A stretch of DNA of 14,528 nt from CAYREE01 sp964423225 (GTDB lineage: Archaea > Altiarchaeota > Altiarchaeia > IMC4 > SCGC-AAA252-I15), in NCBI GenBank assembly GCA_964423225.1, contig CAYREE010000049.1, positions 1 through 14,528 of the forward strand, read 5' to 3'. The notes under the pieces were generated by a model. That model made no database searches, had not been told where the DNA came from, and worked only from the letters and a program-made list of their open reading frames with translations. The position numbers and the translations under genes are program-made. Positions 1-7,587 of the stretch are shown here, one piece after another. Within the stretch, counting starts at the first letter, position 1; every line of letters begins with the position of its first letter.

Positions 1-1
1 T

Positions 2-370
2 TACCCGGTTAATCCCATAAGGATCACAGCCACTAGCATAACTGTAAAATTCATCATCCTATTCTTCTATTGGATCTATCTTTGGGCATCCATTGCATTG
101 GGTACAAAAGCATCCAATCTTACGAATAGGGGGATTGTCTCTAAAGGCCCTTATGCCTTGGTTAGACATCCTGCATATATCTCTAAGAATATTGCATGGT
201 GGCTTACTCTAGTCCCAATCATGAGTATTTCCGTCTTTCTCAGCATGCTAGTATGGTCTTTTGTCTATTATACTAGGGCGATTACCGAGGAGATGCATCT
301 GATAAAAGATCCAGATTACAGGAGATATTGTAAAGTAGTCAGATACAGGTTTATACCCTACGTTTGGTGA
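2..370 (+). CDS. Isoprenylcysteine carboxyl methyltransferase-like membrane protein (3' part)
   Basis: The reading frame is open from the left edge of the window, so this is the C-terminal 122 residues of a longer protein; a TTG at 98 lies inside the frame and is not needed as a start. The visible part begins with a hydrophobic membrane segment, then has GPYALVRHPAYISKNIAWWL, a second hydrophobic stretch, an EE pair followed by DPDYRRYC, and an arginine-rich RYRFIP end. The RHPxY motif followed by EE and YRxYxxxVxRFxP is the signature of the ICMT/PEMT-like integral membrane methyltransferases, where these residues form the S-adenosylmethionine site. The family is known from prenylcysteine and phospholipid methylation; the substrate here cannot be told. 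The gene ends 83 bp before the tRNA gene on the same strand. Confidence 0.8.
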   Translation, partial: YPVNPIRITATSITVKFIILFFYWIYLWASIALGTKASNLTNRGIVSKGPYALVRHPAYISKNIAWWLTLVPIMSISVFLSMLVWSFVYYTRAITEEMHLIKDPDYRRYCKVVRYRFIPYVW

Positions 371-401
371 CATCATGCAATATTATCCCGGTATATTCAC
401 A

Positions 402-411
402 TTATATATAA
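402..411 (+). promoter_or_regulatory. TATA box upstream of tRNA-Val
   Basis: The strongly archaeal TATA-like string TTATATATAA is centred about 48 bp before the tRNA. With the usual spacing of about 25 bp this predicts transcription starting near 431 and a short 5' leader to be trimmed by RNase P. No other good TATA box lies between here and the gene starting at 544, so it may serve both. Confidence 0.55.
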
Positions 412-453
412 ACAATTAACCCCAATCATTATTTCGATTAAACCTATGTGTAT

Positions 454-527
454 GGGCCCGTAGTCTAGTTGGTTATGACGTTGCCTTTACGAGGCAAAGA
501 TCCCCGGTTCGAATCCGGGCGAGCCCA
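454..527 (+). tRNA. tRNA-Val (anticodon UAC)
   Basis: A full cloverleaf can be folded by eye. The D arm is at 463-479, the anticodon stem TTGCC/GGCAA (481-485 with 493-497) closes a seven-base loop with anticodon TAC at 488-490, and the T arm CCCGG-TTCGAAT-CCGGG spans 503-519. The acceptor strands are GGGCCCG (454-460) and CGAGCCC (520-526), with discriminator A at 527. The fifth acceptor pair is a C-A mismatch (458 with 522), which is unusual. No CCA is encoded and no intron is seen. The anticodon reads GUA and possibly other valine codons. Confidence 0.95.
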
Positions 528-543
528 TATAATTCAACTGGAT

Positions 544-1200
544 ATGATGAAAACGTCGCATCTACTAACCATTGCAACAACAATAATCGTGGTTTCTAGC
601 GTCCTCTACTTTATATATTCTGAAAAACATGTTCAGCCAGTCAGTATTCGCATTGAAACTCCAGATACGACTAGCACAACAAACCCATTGATAGTTGAGA
701 TCAGCCCAACTACTACAAGTTCTACGACAACTACGTTAAATCAAAGAGAACTTGGCGGACTGGATCGTATCTCACTTGTCGTATTAGCTCCATCATCTAG
801 AACCGAAATAATATTATCCAATAACAACATACTTTATACATCACATCCTACAAGCGAGGGATGCGTTTATAAGATAGACTCATTCGAAAATGTTGTAGGC
901 GTATACTGTGGGGATACACGGCCCTCTGACGGCATGCAGATGATACAGGAGTCACGGATTGCGAACCGTGCTAAAATGAATAAGCTTGTTAGGATGATCA
1001 AAAACTCTAATTTCATGGGATTTGATGATGAGTACCTTGGTATTGATGGGCAGGATGCTTCAATGTATATCCTCTCGATTGAATGGGCTAAATATTCTAA
1101 TACTGTTAGCTGCTATCAAAACTGCCCGGAACCAGTGCAAAAGATAATCAATCAGATACGTGAAGTATGGGGAGAAGAGATAATCGAGCTAGGCGTATAA
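544..1200 (+). CDS. Membrane-anchored secreted protein with Thr-rich linker
   Basis: The open frame extends back into the tRNA gene, so the start is placed at the ATG at 544 (a second ATG follows directly at 547), giving 218 residues. Residues 6-26 are a hydrophobic signal anchor, residues 39-65 are a Thr/Ser/Pro-rich linker, and residues 70-218 form an extracellular domain with four cysteines (107, 122, 190, 194). The part from about 135 to 210, with an NFMGFDDEYLGIDGQDASMY core followed by a beta strand and a C-terminal helix, resembles small domains of uncharacterised secreted proteins; no named family is assigned. The gene begins 16 bp after the tRNA with no clear separate promoter, and ends in convergence with the large S-layer-like gene. 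The function is unknown; a role at the cell surface is inferred from the architecture. Confidence 0.8.
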   Translation: MMKTSHLLTIATTIIVVSSVLYFIYSEKHVQPVSIRIETPDTTSTTNPLIVEISPTTTSSTTTTLNQRELGGLDRISLVVLAPSSRTEIILSNNNILYTSHPTSEGCVYKIDSFENVVGVYCGDTRPSDGMQMIQESRIANRAKMNKLVRMIKNSNFMGFDDEYLGIDGQDASMYILSIEWAKYSNTVSCYQNCPEPVQKIINQIREVWGEEIIELGV

Positions 1201-1215
1201 AAAAAGAAAGAAGGG

Positions 1216-1236
1216 AAAAGGGATGTTATCCCTTTT
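1216..1236. terminator. Hairpin between convergent genes
   Basis: AAAAGGGAT (1216-1224) and ATCCCTTTT (1228-1236) form a perfect 9-bp stem with a three-base loop, located between the stop codons of the genes at 544-1200 and 1241-5941. T-rich sequence follows on the plus strand and A-rich sequence precedes it, so it could end transcripts from both sides. Archaeal termination usually needs only the T tract, so the hairpin's role is inferred. Confidence 0.5.
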
Positions 1237-1240
1237 GTTT

Positions 1241-4200
1241 TCACGGTAGGTTTGCCCTTGGATCCCATACACCATCTACTTCATGGAGCAATACATTGTC
1301 GTATTCTTTTTGCCCGCCTGCTTGGACTACCCATATACTTGCTGCATCCAGTTCTGTAAGGTAGTTCTGATAAGCTCTTACTGTCCTTGTCACTCTCCTT
1401 GTGTCGTCTGCACTATATCCTGCTGCAAGTATTGCGGCATCGCCTTCCCCATTATAGTCCTTAATGAAGTCTATCCTTGCAACACCATCGATATACTGTC
1501 TGAACTCATTGCAGTCCAGTAGGTGTGGATATGCCTGCGCCAACTGCTGGTAGGTCGGATTGATGCATGGACCTCCAACAATGAATACTGGACCTGTACT
1601 TGTGAATCCTGTATCGTCCAGATTGTCGCTGATCTTTAGGATTCCTGACACTTCGACCGCTCCGATATTGTCCTCAACAGCTGCCTGGCTTCCTGTAATT
1701 GTCTTTAAGCCCTGGCTGTTGTCGCTTGTGCGCACTCCTTCGAAGGCGTCAGAGAGGCTGTTGCCTGTACCGAACGTGTTCTGACTTTGCTTACAATCGC
1801 ATGATAGTCGATATCTTTCTTGATTGCCCACATCCTGGTCACATGCTACTGGATTAACCATGTTGCCCGGAGCAGACTCGCATATATAGTTCTGTCCGTC
1901 TGTCTGCATGGCCCTATCACATTCCAGGTCTGCTTCAAGACATATGTTGTCGCAAGACCTGACCTGAACTCCCGGCGGCTTGTTGCTTCCAAAGTCTATC
2001 TTACACACTTCCGGCAGGTTTCCATCTCCAACATAACTGTCACAGTATAGTGAATCCATGTCTTGAGCCGCTGTAAAGCATTCTGGTACTGGCTCATAGT
2101 TCGTTCCAGTGCACTCGCATAGTTGTCTTTGTTGGTTGTTGTATGCTTGGTCGTTGCAGGGTACGGGTTGCGGGTTTTGCATGTCGCATATTTCATTCGG
2201 ATAGTCTGTGATGTATGATGCCTCACAGATTTTTCCTTGTGCCTGGCAGATTTCAGTGCAGCTTATTGCTGTTTGGGGAGTTTTTGTTCCCGTGTCCCAT
2301 CTGCATGCTTCAGGTCTTTGTGCCTGTGGGTCTTCCGCATAGCTGTCACAGTACAGGTAGTCCTGTGTTTGCGCGGTTGTGAAGCATTCTTCTACAGGCT
2401 CATAATTCGTCTCCTTACACTCGCATATCAACCTGTTCTGGTTGTTGTATGATTGGTCATTGCATGGTATTGGCTGCGGGTTTTGCATGTCGCATATGTC
2501 TTGTGGATATTGTGTAATGTATGATGCCTCACAGATCTTTCCCTCCTCCTGGCAAATCTCAGTACAGCTTACTGCAGTACTAGGAGTCTTTGTTCCAGTA
2601 TCCCATATGCAGAGGCTCGGCCTTTGCTGGTTGGGATCTTCTAAGAAACTGTTGCAATACTTGTATCCTGCATTCTGGGCTTCTGTAAAGCACGATGGAA
2701 TATCAATAGTATCGCAGCTTCTGGTGTCTATTCCAACCAGGTTCTCTGTCTCAGGAGTGTTGAACTCAATTGGAACCGACCAGCTTGTACAGCATATGGT
2801 ATCATCTCCAACATTTGCGTTTGCGTATAGTTCTCCATTATCGTAGATGATCATCACATCCTCATAGACTGCCTGGTATACTTCTGTATCGGTTGGAACC
2901 GCGTCGGGTTCAATTAATATCTGGTCCTCGGTCTGTCCGCAAGTATATGTGAATGACGGGCCAGTCACAGCGGAAAGCTCTATCTCTATCCTATTGCATA
3001 CTGGGAATTGCAGGTTGTTCTCCTCAAGTGATATAATCATCTTTGTTGGATCCGTCTCCGATACCTTAGCCTCCACATACTTGTAGAGCTTGTTGTTGGA
3101 CAATAAATCAGTGTTCATGAGGAAATAGTCTCCTGTGACGAATGCTCCCTGACCCATCTCTATTAGTGTCCCATTGTCAGGCCTTGTGCATTCAGGTTCT
3201 TCCGGGCATGCGCATATTAGCCTGCCGCTTTCCCTTGGACCGAATCCATACTGGCAGTCGATCATATTTATTCCACGTGTCTGTTGAGCGCATATATTCG
3301 TATCGTAATCAGTTTTTATTCCATCAGAACAGCCAAGATCAACAAGCTGACACATCTCATCACATGTTCTGTCCTGAGTGCTTCCAGCCTCATGTGGGCC
3401 CAGGTCGATCAGACATTCAGCCAGATTCATTGGGGTAAGCTCCCTGCTGTCACAGTATAATCCCCCAAGTTGCTGTGCCTTGTCAAAGCAGAATGGGGCT
3501 ACCTCATAGTTCGTATCAGTACACTCGCATAATATTCTCTCCTGGTTATTGTATGCTTGGTCGTTGCAGGGTATTGGATATGGGTTTTGCATGTCGCATA
3601 TGTCTTGTGGATATTGTGTTTTATATGATGATTCGCAGCTCTTTCCCTGTGCTTGACATATTTCAGTACAGCTTATCGCAGTCTCAGGTGTCTTGGTGCC
3701 GGTATCCCAGAGGCAGGCAGAAGGCCTTCTCTGGACTGGATCATCCTCATGGCTTGCACAATACAGGTAGTCCACGTTTTGCGCTATTCCAAAGCAGTCT
3801 GGTACCGGTTCATAGTTTGCTTCAGTACACTCGCATAATAGCCGGTTTTGGTTGTTATATGCTCTGTCATTGCATGGTATTGGCTGCGGGTTTTGCATGT
3901 CGCATATGTCTTGTGGATATTGTGTAATGTATGATGCCTCACAGATCTTCCCCTCCTCCTGGCAAATCTCAGTACAGCTTACTGCTGTCTCTGGATTATA
4001 TGTTCCTGTGTCCCAAAGGCAAGCAGCAGGCCTACTTTGTATTTGATCTTCTTCATGGCTTGCACAGTAAAGGTAGTCTGCGTCATGAGCTGTATCAAAA
4101 CATTCGGGTACTGGCTCGTAGTTTGTCTCCACACATTCACAGATCAGTCTTTGCTGGCTATTGTAAGACTGGTCATTACACGGTATTGGTTGAGGATTCT

Positions 4201-5941
4201 GCATATCACAAACATCTCTTGGGAATTGGGTTAGATATGCTGTCTCGCATTTCTTTCCTGTCTCCTGGCAGATTTCAGTGCAGCTTATTGCTGTCTCCGG
4301 AGTGTATGTTCCAGTATCCCATAGGCATGCTTCAGGCATTTGGCCTGATTGATCATCTGGGCGGCTATTACAGTAGGTGAAAGAATTGTTTCTAGCTTCT
4401 GTGAAACAATTTAGAACAGGTATTTCACTACATGAATTTGGATCGATACTATTCACTTCTAATGGATCATCTGAATTAAATATGAGTGATTGAGTCCATA
4501 TTGAACAACAGAAACCTGGAGTATTACTTGGAAATGCATAGGAATACAATTCACCACTATCAATGACTATTGGTGCTGATAATACCCCTGTATCAATCAT
4601 TCCGGAATAAACATTAGAATCTGATGGATTGATATCTGGCTCGATGGTTATAGAATCCATTGGATTCTGACCGCAAGTAAACGTGAATGGAGGGCCAGAA
4701 ACTGCCTGAGAATTTATCGTTATCTCTTCACACTGCATATATTGAGGATTTGTGATGATTAATGTGACTTCAAGAACGTCTGGAAGGGTTTGACTTTCTT
4801 TGGAATCCACATATTCAACAATAAAATTCTCGTTAGCATCCCTCTGCACTAGGAAGAAGTCCCCTTCAATAAATGGTCCCATACCATTTGTTATCTCGAT
4901 CCCATCAGGTGGCAGGTCACAGGCATCCTCTAACTCAATTATTCCACTATGTGATAGTCCGCTAACTTTTAATTGACTTCCTCCAGATCCGTCATCTACT
5001 ATAGAACATGAATATCTGCCAAACTGGATTGTGCTATCACAAATCAAGACATATTCATTAGGGCGACTGCCATCACAGGCCTGAAGCTGTTGTGTGTCCG
5101 AGGGAGCATCAATGATACATACTCTGCTTCTCGGAGACAATGGCTTGTTAGGTTTCAAATAAATCGATTTTCCACTAATTACAGCATCATTTATTCCGCT
5201 TGTCATGCGATATTTTCGGCCATCTGTCTCTCCAGCATCGATGTTGATCGGGTCATAATCCAGGATCTTTCCCTCAGAATCCACTTCAAGCTCTGCAAGG
5301 ATTTGTCCCTGAGGATCTTTAATCTGTACAATTGTGGTTGGTCCATTGTATAATGCCTGTATGCTAAGGCTCTTTTGTGATAGCCCAGCCTCGTTTAATG
5401 AGACTGAACAGTCTTTTGTGCTGGTCATCTGGTTTGACTGGGTGTCTAGTATAATGCATTCTGTATTCAAAACTGGCTGATTATTATTATCAAGTAGTGA
5501 ATGTAATATTGCCTCTGCCTTGTCAGGAGCTCCTATCACGTATAATATTGCCATGTCGGAATCAAGTATGGCTGCACCGTCAGTAGCTAGGTCAACTTCG
5601 TATAGTGAGTTTATCGAAAAAATATTGTTTTCAGGGGTTCCTATAACAATCATCCATCTCTCAGTGCCCTGGACTTCCTGGTCTGTAATTGCTTGCGCAG
5701 GACCAAACCTCGCGGCAAAAGAGCTTGCGACAGGTATGTATGAATTATCCCCTATCACGATTGAAACTAGTTCCGGATCCACATCGAGGAAATCATTAAT
5801 GGAATCAACCTCTAGTTTGGTACCGAACTTACCTATTGGCTCCTCTTGTGGTGTGGTCTTTAGGATCATAATCACACTGAATAATAGTGTGAGAACAAGA
5901 ATACCAATAATAATATTGGTAGGACTAGCTAGTTTTTTCAT
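1241..5941 (-). CDS. Giant S-layer-like surface protein with duplicated Cys-rich repeat modules
   Basis: This 1566-residue protein starts at an ATG preceded by GAGGTG with an 8-base spacer. A hydrophobic signal anchor lies at about residues 9-27. Residues 60-80 (SIVIGDNSYIPVASSFAARF and following) resemble the N-terminal half of archaeal S-layer proteins, and residues 1448-1517, with VGGPCINP and GYSADDTR, resemble the C-terminal half. Between them lie beta-rich sequence, a 171-residue module A (341-511), three 102-residue Cys-rich repeats (512-613, 614-715, 716-817), a degenerate copy (818-917), a second module A (918-1083), two more repeats (1084-1185, 1186-1287) and a second degenerate copy (1288-1387). 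Each full repeat has ten cysteines at fixed places and shares CLWDTGT, SCTEICQ, CDMQNP and PIPCND. It is probably an anchored, disulfide-rich surface or adhesion protein. The S-layer link is by motif only. Confidence 0.85.
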   Translation of the reverse strand: MKKLASPTNIIIGILVLTLLFSVIMILKTTPQEEPIGKFGTKLEVDSINDFLDVDPELVSIVIGDNSYIPVASSFAARFGPAQAITDQEVQGTERWMIVIGTPENNIFSINSLYEVDLATDGAAILDSDMAILYVIGAPDKAEAILHSLLDNNNQPVLNTECIILDTQSNQMTSTKDCSVSLNEAGLSQKSLSIQALYNGPTTIVQIKDPQGQILAELEVDSEGKILDYDPINIDAGETDGRKYRMTSGINDAVISGKSIYLKPNKPLSPRSRVCIIDAPSDTQQLQACDGSRPNEYVLICDSTIQFGRYSCSIVDDGSGGSQLKVSGLSHSGIIELEDACDLPPDGIEITNGMGPFIEGDFFLVQRDANENFIVEYVDSKESQTLPDVLEVTLIITNPQYMQCEEITINSQAVSGPPFTFTCGQNPMDSITIEPDINPSDSNVYSGMIDTGVLSAPIVIDSGELYSYAFPSNTPGFCCSIWTQSLIFNSDDPLEVNSIDPNSCSEIPVLNCFTEARNNSFTYCNSRPDDQSGQMPEACLWDTGTYTPETAISCTEICQETGKKCETAYLTQFPRDVCDMQNPQPIPCNDQSYNSQQRLICECVETNYEPVPECFDTAHDADYLYCASHEEDQIQSRPAACLWDTGTYNPETAVSCTEICQEEGKICEASYITQYPQDICDMQNPQPIPCNDRAYNNQNRLLCECTEANYEPVPDCFGIAQNVDYLYCASHEDDPVQRRPSACLWDTGTKTPETAISCTEICQAQGKSCESSYKTQYPQDICDMQNPYPIPCNDQAYNNQERILCECTDTNYEVAPFCFDKAQQLGGLYCDSRELTPMNLAECLIDLGPHEAGSTQDRTCDEMCQLVDLGCSDGIKTDYDTNICAQQTRGINMIDCQYGFGPRESGRLICACPEEPECTRPDNGTLIEMGQGAFVTGDYFLMNTDLLSNNKLYKYVEAKVSETDPTKMIISLEENNLQFPVCNRIEIELSAVTGPSFTYTCGQTEDQILIEPDAVPTDTEVYQAVYEDVMIIYDNGELYANANVGDDTICCTSWSVPIEFNTPETENLVGIDTRSCDTIDIPSCFTEAQNAGYKYCNSFLEDPNQQRPSLCIWDTGTKTPSTAVSCTEICQEEGKICEASYITQYPQDICDMQNPQPIPCNDQSYNNQNRLICECKETNYEPVEECFTTAQTQDYLYCDSYAEDPQAQRPEACRWDTGTKTPQTAISCTEICQAQGKICEASYITDYPNEICDMQNPQPVPCNDQAYNNQQRQLCECTGTNYEPVPECFTAAQDMDSLYCDSYVGDGNLPEVCKIDFGSNKPPGVQVRSCDNICLEADLECDRAMQTDGQNYICESAPGNMVNPVACDQDVGNQERYRLSCDCKQSQNTFGTGNSLSDAFEGVRTSDNSQGLKTITGSQAAVEDNIGAVEVSGILKISDNLDDTGFTSTGPVFIVGGPCINPTYQQLAQAYPHLLDCNEFRQYIDGVARIDFIKDYNGEGDAAILAAGYSADDTRRVTRTVRAYQNYLTELDAASIWVVQAGGQKEYDNVLLHEVDGVWDPRANLP
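2456..2575. repeat. 120-bp block nearly identical to 3866-3985
   Basis: This block and the one 1410 bp further right differ at a single base (2540 versus 3950), although the sequences on both sides have diverged clearly. They encode the same segment of the second and fifth Cys-rich repeats of the S-layer-like protein (about residues 1123-1162 and 653-692). Recent gene conversion or duplication is the likely cause. Confidence 0.9.
3866..3985. repeat. 120-bp block nearly identical to 2456-2575
   Basis: This is the partner of the block at 2456-2575, offset by exactly 1410 bp (470 codons) with one mismatch at 3950. The same 1410-bp offset also aligns the next repeat (TCGTTGCAGG at 2151 and 3561), which shows that a block of repeats was duplicated as a unit. 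Confidence 0.9.
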
Positions 5942-5949
5942 TACGTAAA

Positions 5950-5955
5950 CACCTC
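5950..5955 (-). promoter_or_regulatory. Ribosome-binding site of the S-layer-like gene
   Basis: On the minus strand this reads GAGGTG, separated from the ATG at 5941 by 8 bases. It fixes the start codon and matches the site used by the GAPDH gene in sequence and spacing. Confidence 0.8.
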
Positions 5956-6012
5956 TTTTGTATTAAGTATCTATTATCCTGATACCAACTATGCATCAGG
6001 AAACCCCCCAGT

Positions 6013-6050
6013 GTTATACTATACTATATACTAGATAAAAAATAAAAAAA
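6013..6050 (-). promoter_or_regulatory. Promoter of S-layer-like gene overlapping upstream T-rich terminator
   Basis: On the minus strand this 38-bp stretch reads first as a T-rich tract (6037-6050), suited to end transcription of the gene at 6061-6684, and then as repeated TATAGTATA-like sequence (6013-6036) that could be the TATA element for the S-layer-like gene, whose start lies 72-95 bp further on. Both roles are inferred from composition and position. Confidence 0.4.
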
Positions 6051-6060
6051 GTAACTGAGG

Positions 6061-6684
6061 TTAGAGGCATTCGCCTTTTTCTTTGTCGCATCCACTACCG
6101 CATTTTTCAACAGGTTGTGGCTGTGATATCATCGACTGTCCTTGAAGCTTCTTAGAAATCTTACATTCTGCATCGGTTTTACCTGGTTTACTGCACATTG
6201 GTGATGTAATCTCAATATAAACATCTCCCTTATAACAGACGCGTTCTTCAGTACGATCTCCGCAATCACTGTTCGTAGTACAAGCAATTTCTTTGATTGT
6301 GGTAGTTGTTGTCGCGATTGTCGTGGTTGATGTAGCCATTGTTGTTGCAGGGGCGTTTGTTGTGGGTGGTTGTGTCGTATCTGGTGTTGAATCATCACCG
6401 CCCCCCTCAGAACCGCTAGCATCATCATCTGAATCGCATATATTATTGTTATCTGTGTCCAGACAACAGTCTGTGCCTACCTGGATGTAGGGTGGAGAGC
6501 AAAGTTGAGTTGTTGTAGGCGGTTCTGCATCACCACTACCACCAAATAATCCTGAAAAAATGCTCTTGAAAAAACCTATTATCTTTGAAAAGAATCCTTT
6601 ATCCTCATGTGAATCCGCAGATACAATAGGTACAAAAGCAGTTAATAACAAGATGGTTACACTTAATATGATCAACAAACGCAT
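6061..6684 (-). CDS. Secreted Thr-linker protein with two Cys-rich domains
   Basis: The protein has 207 residues. Residues 1-23 are a clear signal peptide ending near VSADS. Residues 30-50 (GFFSKIIGFFKSIFSGLFGG) form a strikingly amphipathic Phe/Lys helix. Residues 62-88 (CSPPYIQVGTDCCLDTDNNN and on) are a small Cys/Asp domain of a type common in secreted proteins of DPANN archaea; the Asp-rich DTDNNNICDSDDD could bind calcium. A Thr-rich linker covers about 98-130, and the C-terminal 75 residues carry nine cysteines beginning CTTNSDCG, with a CGSGCDKEKGEC end. The gene is divergent from the Nudix gene with only 34 bp between start codons and lacks an obvious ribosome-binding site, so a leaderless mRNA is likely. 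The function is unknown. Confidence 0.8.
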   Translation of the reverse strand: MRLLIILSVTILLLTAFVPIVSADSHEDKGFFSKIIGFFKSIFSGLFGGSGDAEPPTTTQLCSPPYIQVGTDCCLDTDNNNICDSDDDASGSEGGGDDSTPDTTQPPTTNAPATTMATSTTTIATTTTTIKEIACTTNSDCGDRTEERVCYKGDVYIEITSPMCSKPGKTDAECKISKKLQGQSMISQPQPVEKCGSGCDKEKGECL

Positions 6685-6718
6685 GTATACATATTACATT
6701 AGTTTATAATAATATGTT
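6685..6718. promoter_or_regulatory. Compact divergent promoter
   Basis: Only 34 AT-rich bases separate the start codons of the minus-strand secreted protein and the plus-strand Nudix gene. TTTATAATA at about 6700-6708 can serve as the minus-strand TATA box, and the ATATTACAT stretch at about 6691-6699 lies 20-28 bases before the plus-strand ATG. No ribosome-binding site fits, so both mRNAs are probably leaderless or nearly so. Confidence 0.5.
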
Positions 6719-7123
6719 ATGGCCATTGATCTAGAAACCCCTAAATTAACTGTTGATGCAGTGATATTAGATGGTGGTAAAGTACTTTTAATAAAGCGTC
6801 TTAATGAACCTTTCAAGGATGACTGGGCTTTACCCGGGGGTTTTGTTGATTGTGGAGAGAAGGTCGAGGATGCTATAGTAAGAGAAGCATTAGAGGAGAC
6901 AAACCTCAATATTACACTCGAAGAATTGATCGGTGTTTACAGCGATCCAGATAGGGATCCGAGAGGCCATACTGTTAGTATCGTATACACGTGTGGCTGG
7001 GTTGGTGGGAATCTTAAGGCTTCCGATGATGCTGTAGACGCTGATTGGTTCTCGCTGGATGATCTTCCCAAGCTTGCATTTGATCATAAGGCTATTCTCG
7101 ATGATGTTATATCCATGTTATGA
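6719..7123 (+). CDS. Nudix hydrolase, ADP-ribose pyrophosphatase type
   Basis: The 134-residue protein contains a complete Nudix box: GFVDCGE, seven residues, then REALEETNL, fitting GX5EX7REUXEEXGU apart from Asn in place of the Gly near the end. The glutamates of REALEE bind the catalytic magnesium. ALPGGF before the box and GVYSDPDRDPRGHTVSIVY after it match archaeal ADP-ribose pyrophosphatases, which cleave ADP-ribose to AMP and ribose 5-phosphate in the cytosol and remove reactive ADP-ribose. The exact substrate is inferred from these motifs. The start ATG lies 34 bp from a divergent gene, and the stop codon overlaps the convergent gene at 7118 by six bases. It is a cytosolic enzyme set among surface protein genes, with no visible functional tie to them. 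Confidence 0.9.
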   Translation: MAIDLETPKLTVDAVILDGGKVLLIKRLNEPFKDDWALPGGFVDCGEKVEDAIVREALEETNLNITLEELIGVYSDPDRDPRGHTVSIVYTCGWVGGNLKASDDAVDADWFSLDDLPKLAFDHKAILDDVISML

Positions 7124-7522
7124 ATCTTCTTCTACTTCGCATCTAGAGTTGCATAGACAGTATCCTTCACCTTCTTCGTCATACTCCATCTCACTATCAC
7201 ATTTATAGACGCTTCCTGGAGTTCTTCCATCACACGCGTTTCCGATAGAGCATATTAAGCTAGCTTCGACAATGCAGTTTTCATTACATACACAATTGAA
7301 TGCTCCATCATAGTCTTCTATCATGTCGCCATCACATGTGAAACCCTCTCCAGGATTCTTGCCATCGCATTCATTGCCTTTAGAACAAAGGGTCACTGCC
7401 CTACCGATTATTGTTGGACTGCCATTATTTTCTACATTGCTTAACTCGACGATCACAATAACTGTGATGAATAATACTGCCATCAATAGGAATGCTTCTT
7501 TTTCAACCATGTTTATTACCAT
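7118..7522 (-). CDS. Small membrane-anchored protein with two six-Cys repeats
   Basis: The 134-residue protein has a membrane segment at about residues 10-26 and then two tandem 45-residue repeats. Cysteines at 46, 52, 63, 77, 79 and 83 recur exactly 45 residues later at 91, 97, 108, 122, 124 and 128, with shared motifs such as CSxGNxCDGxxPG and CxCNxxC. The domain is acidic and probably outside the cell, held by three disulfides per repeat or by metal. The ATG at 7522 is chosen because a TATA-like GTTAAATTTT is centred about 25 bp upstream on the minus strand, which suits a leaderless mRNA; an ATG at 7510 is the alternative. The 3' end overlaps the Nudix gene by six bases. No family name is recognised. 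Confidence 0.78.
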   Translation of the reverse strand: MVINMVEKEAFLLMAVLFITVIVIVELSNVENNGSPTIIGRAVTLCSKGNECDGKNPGEGFTCDGDMIEDYDGAFNCVCNENCIVEASLICSIGNACDGRTPGSVYKCDSEMEYDEEGEGYCLCNSRCEVEEDS

Positions 7523-7541
7523 GATAAATAAAAATAAAAAA

Positions 7542-7568
7542 GAAAATTTAACAGAATATCTTTAAAAG
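7542..7568. promoter_or_regulatory. Divergent promoter pair
   Basis: Two TATA-like elements face opposite ways in the 65-bp gap. On the minus strand GTTAAATTTTC (7542-7552) lies about 25 bp from the ATG at 7522. On the plus strand TTTAAAAG (7561-7568) lies about 24 bp from the ATG at 7588. Both distances fit leaderless transcription. Confidence 0.5.
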
Positions 7569-7587
7569 AGAATACAATAGGTTACCA

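Noticed and set aside
469..543. Upstream extension of the gene at 544
   Set aside because: These codons lie within the tRNA-Val gene and the spacer after it; the signal anchor begins right after the ATG at 544.
2237..4380. Several long plus-strand frames of 60-150 codons
   Set aside because: They lie antisense to the S-layer-like gene, repeat with the same 306- and 1410-bp periods as the Cys-rich repeats, and have no promoters or start signals; they are shadows of the repeat coding.
5520..5948. 142-codon plus-strand frame
   Set aside because: It is antisense to the N-terminal part of the S-layer-like gene, which has a ribosome-binding site and clear domain motifs.
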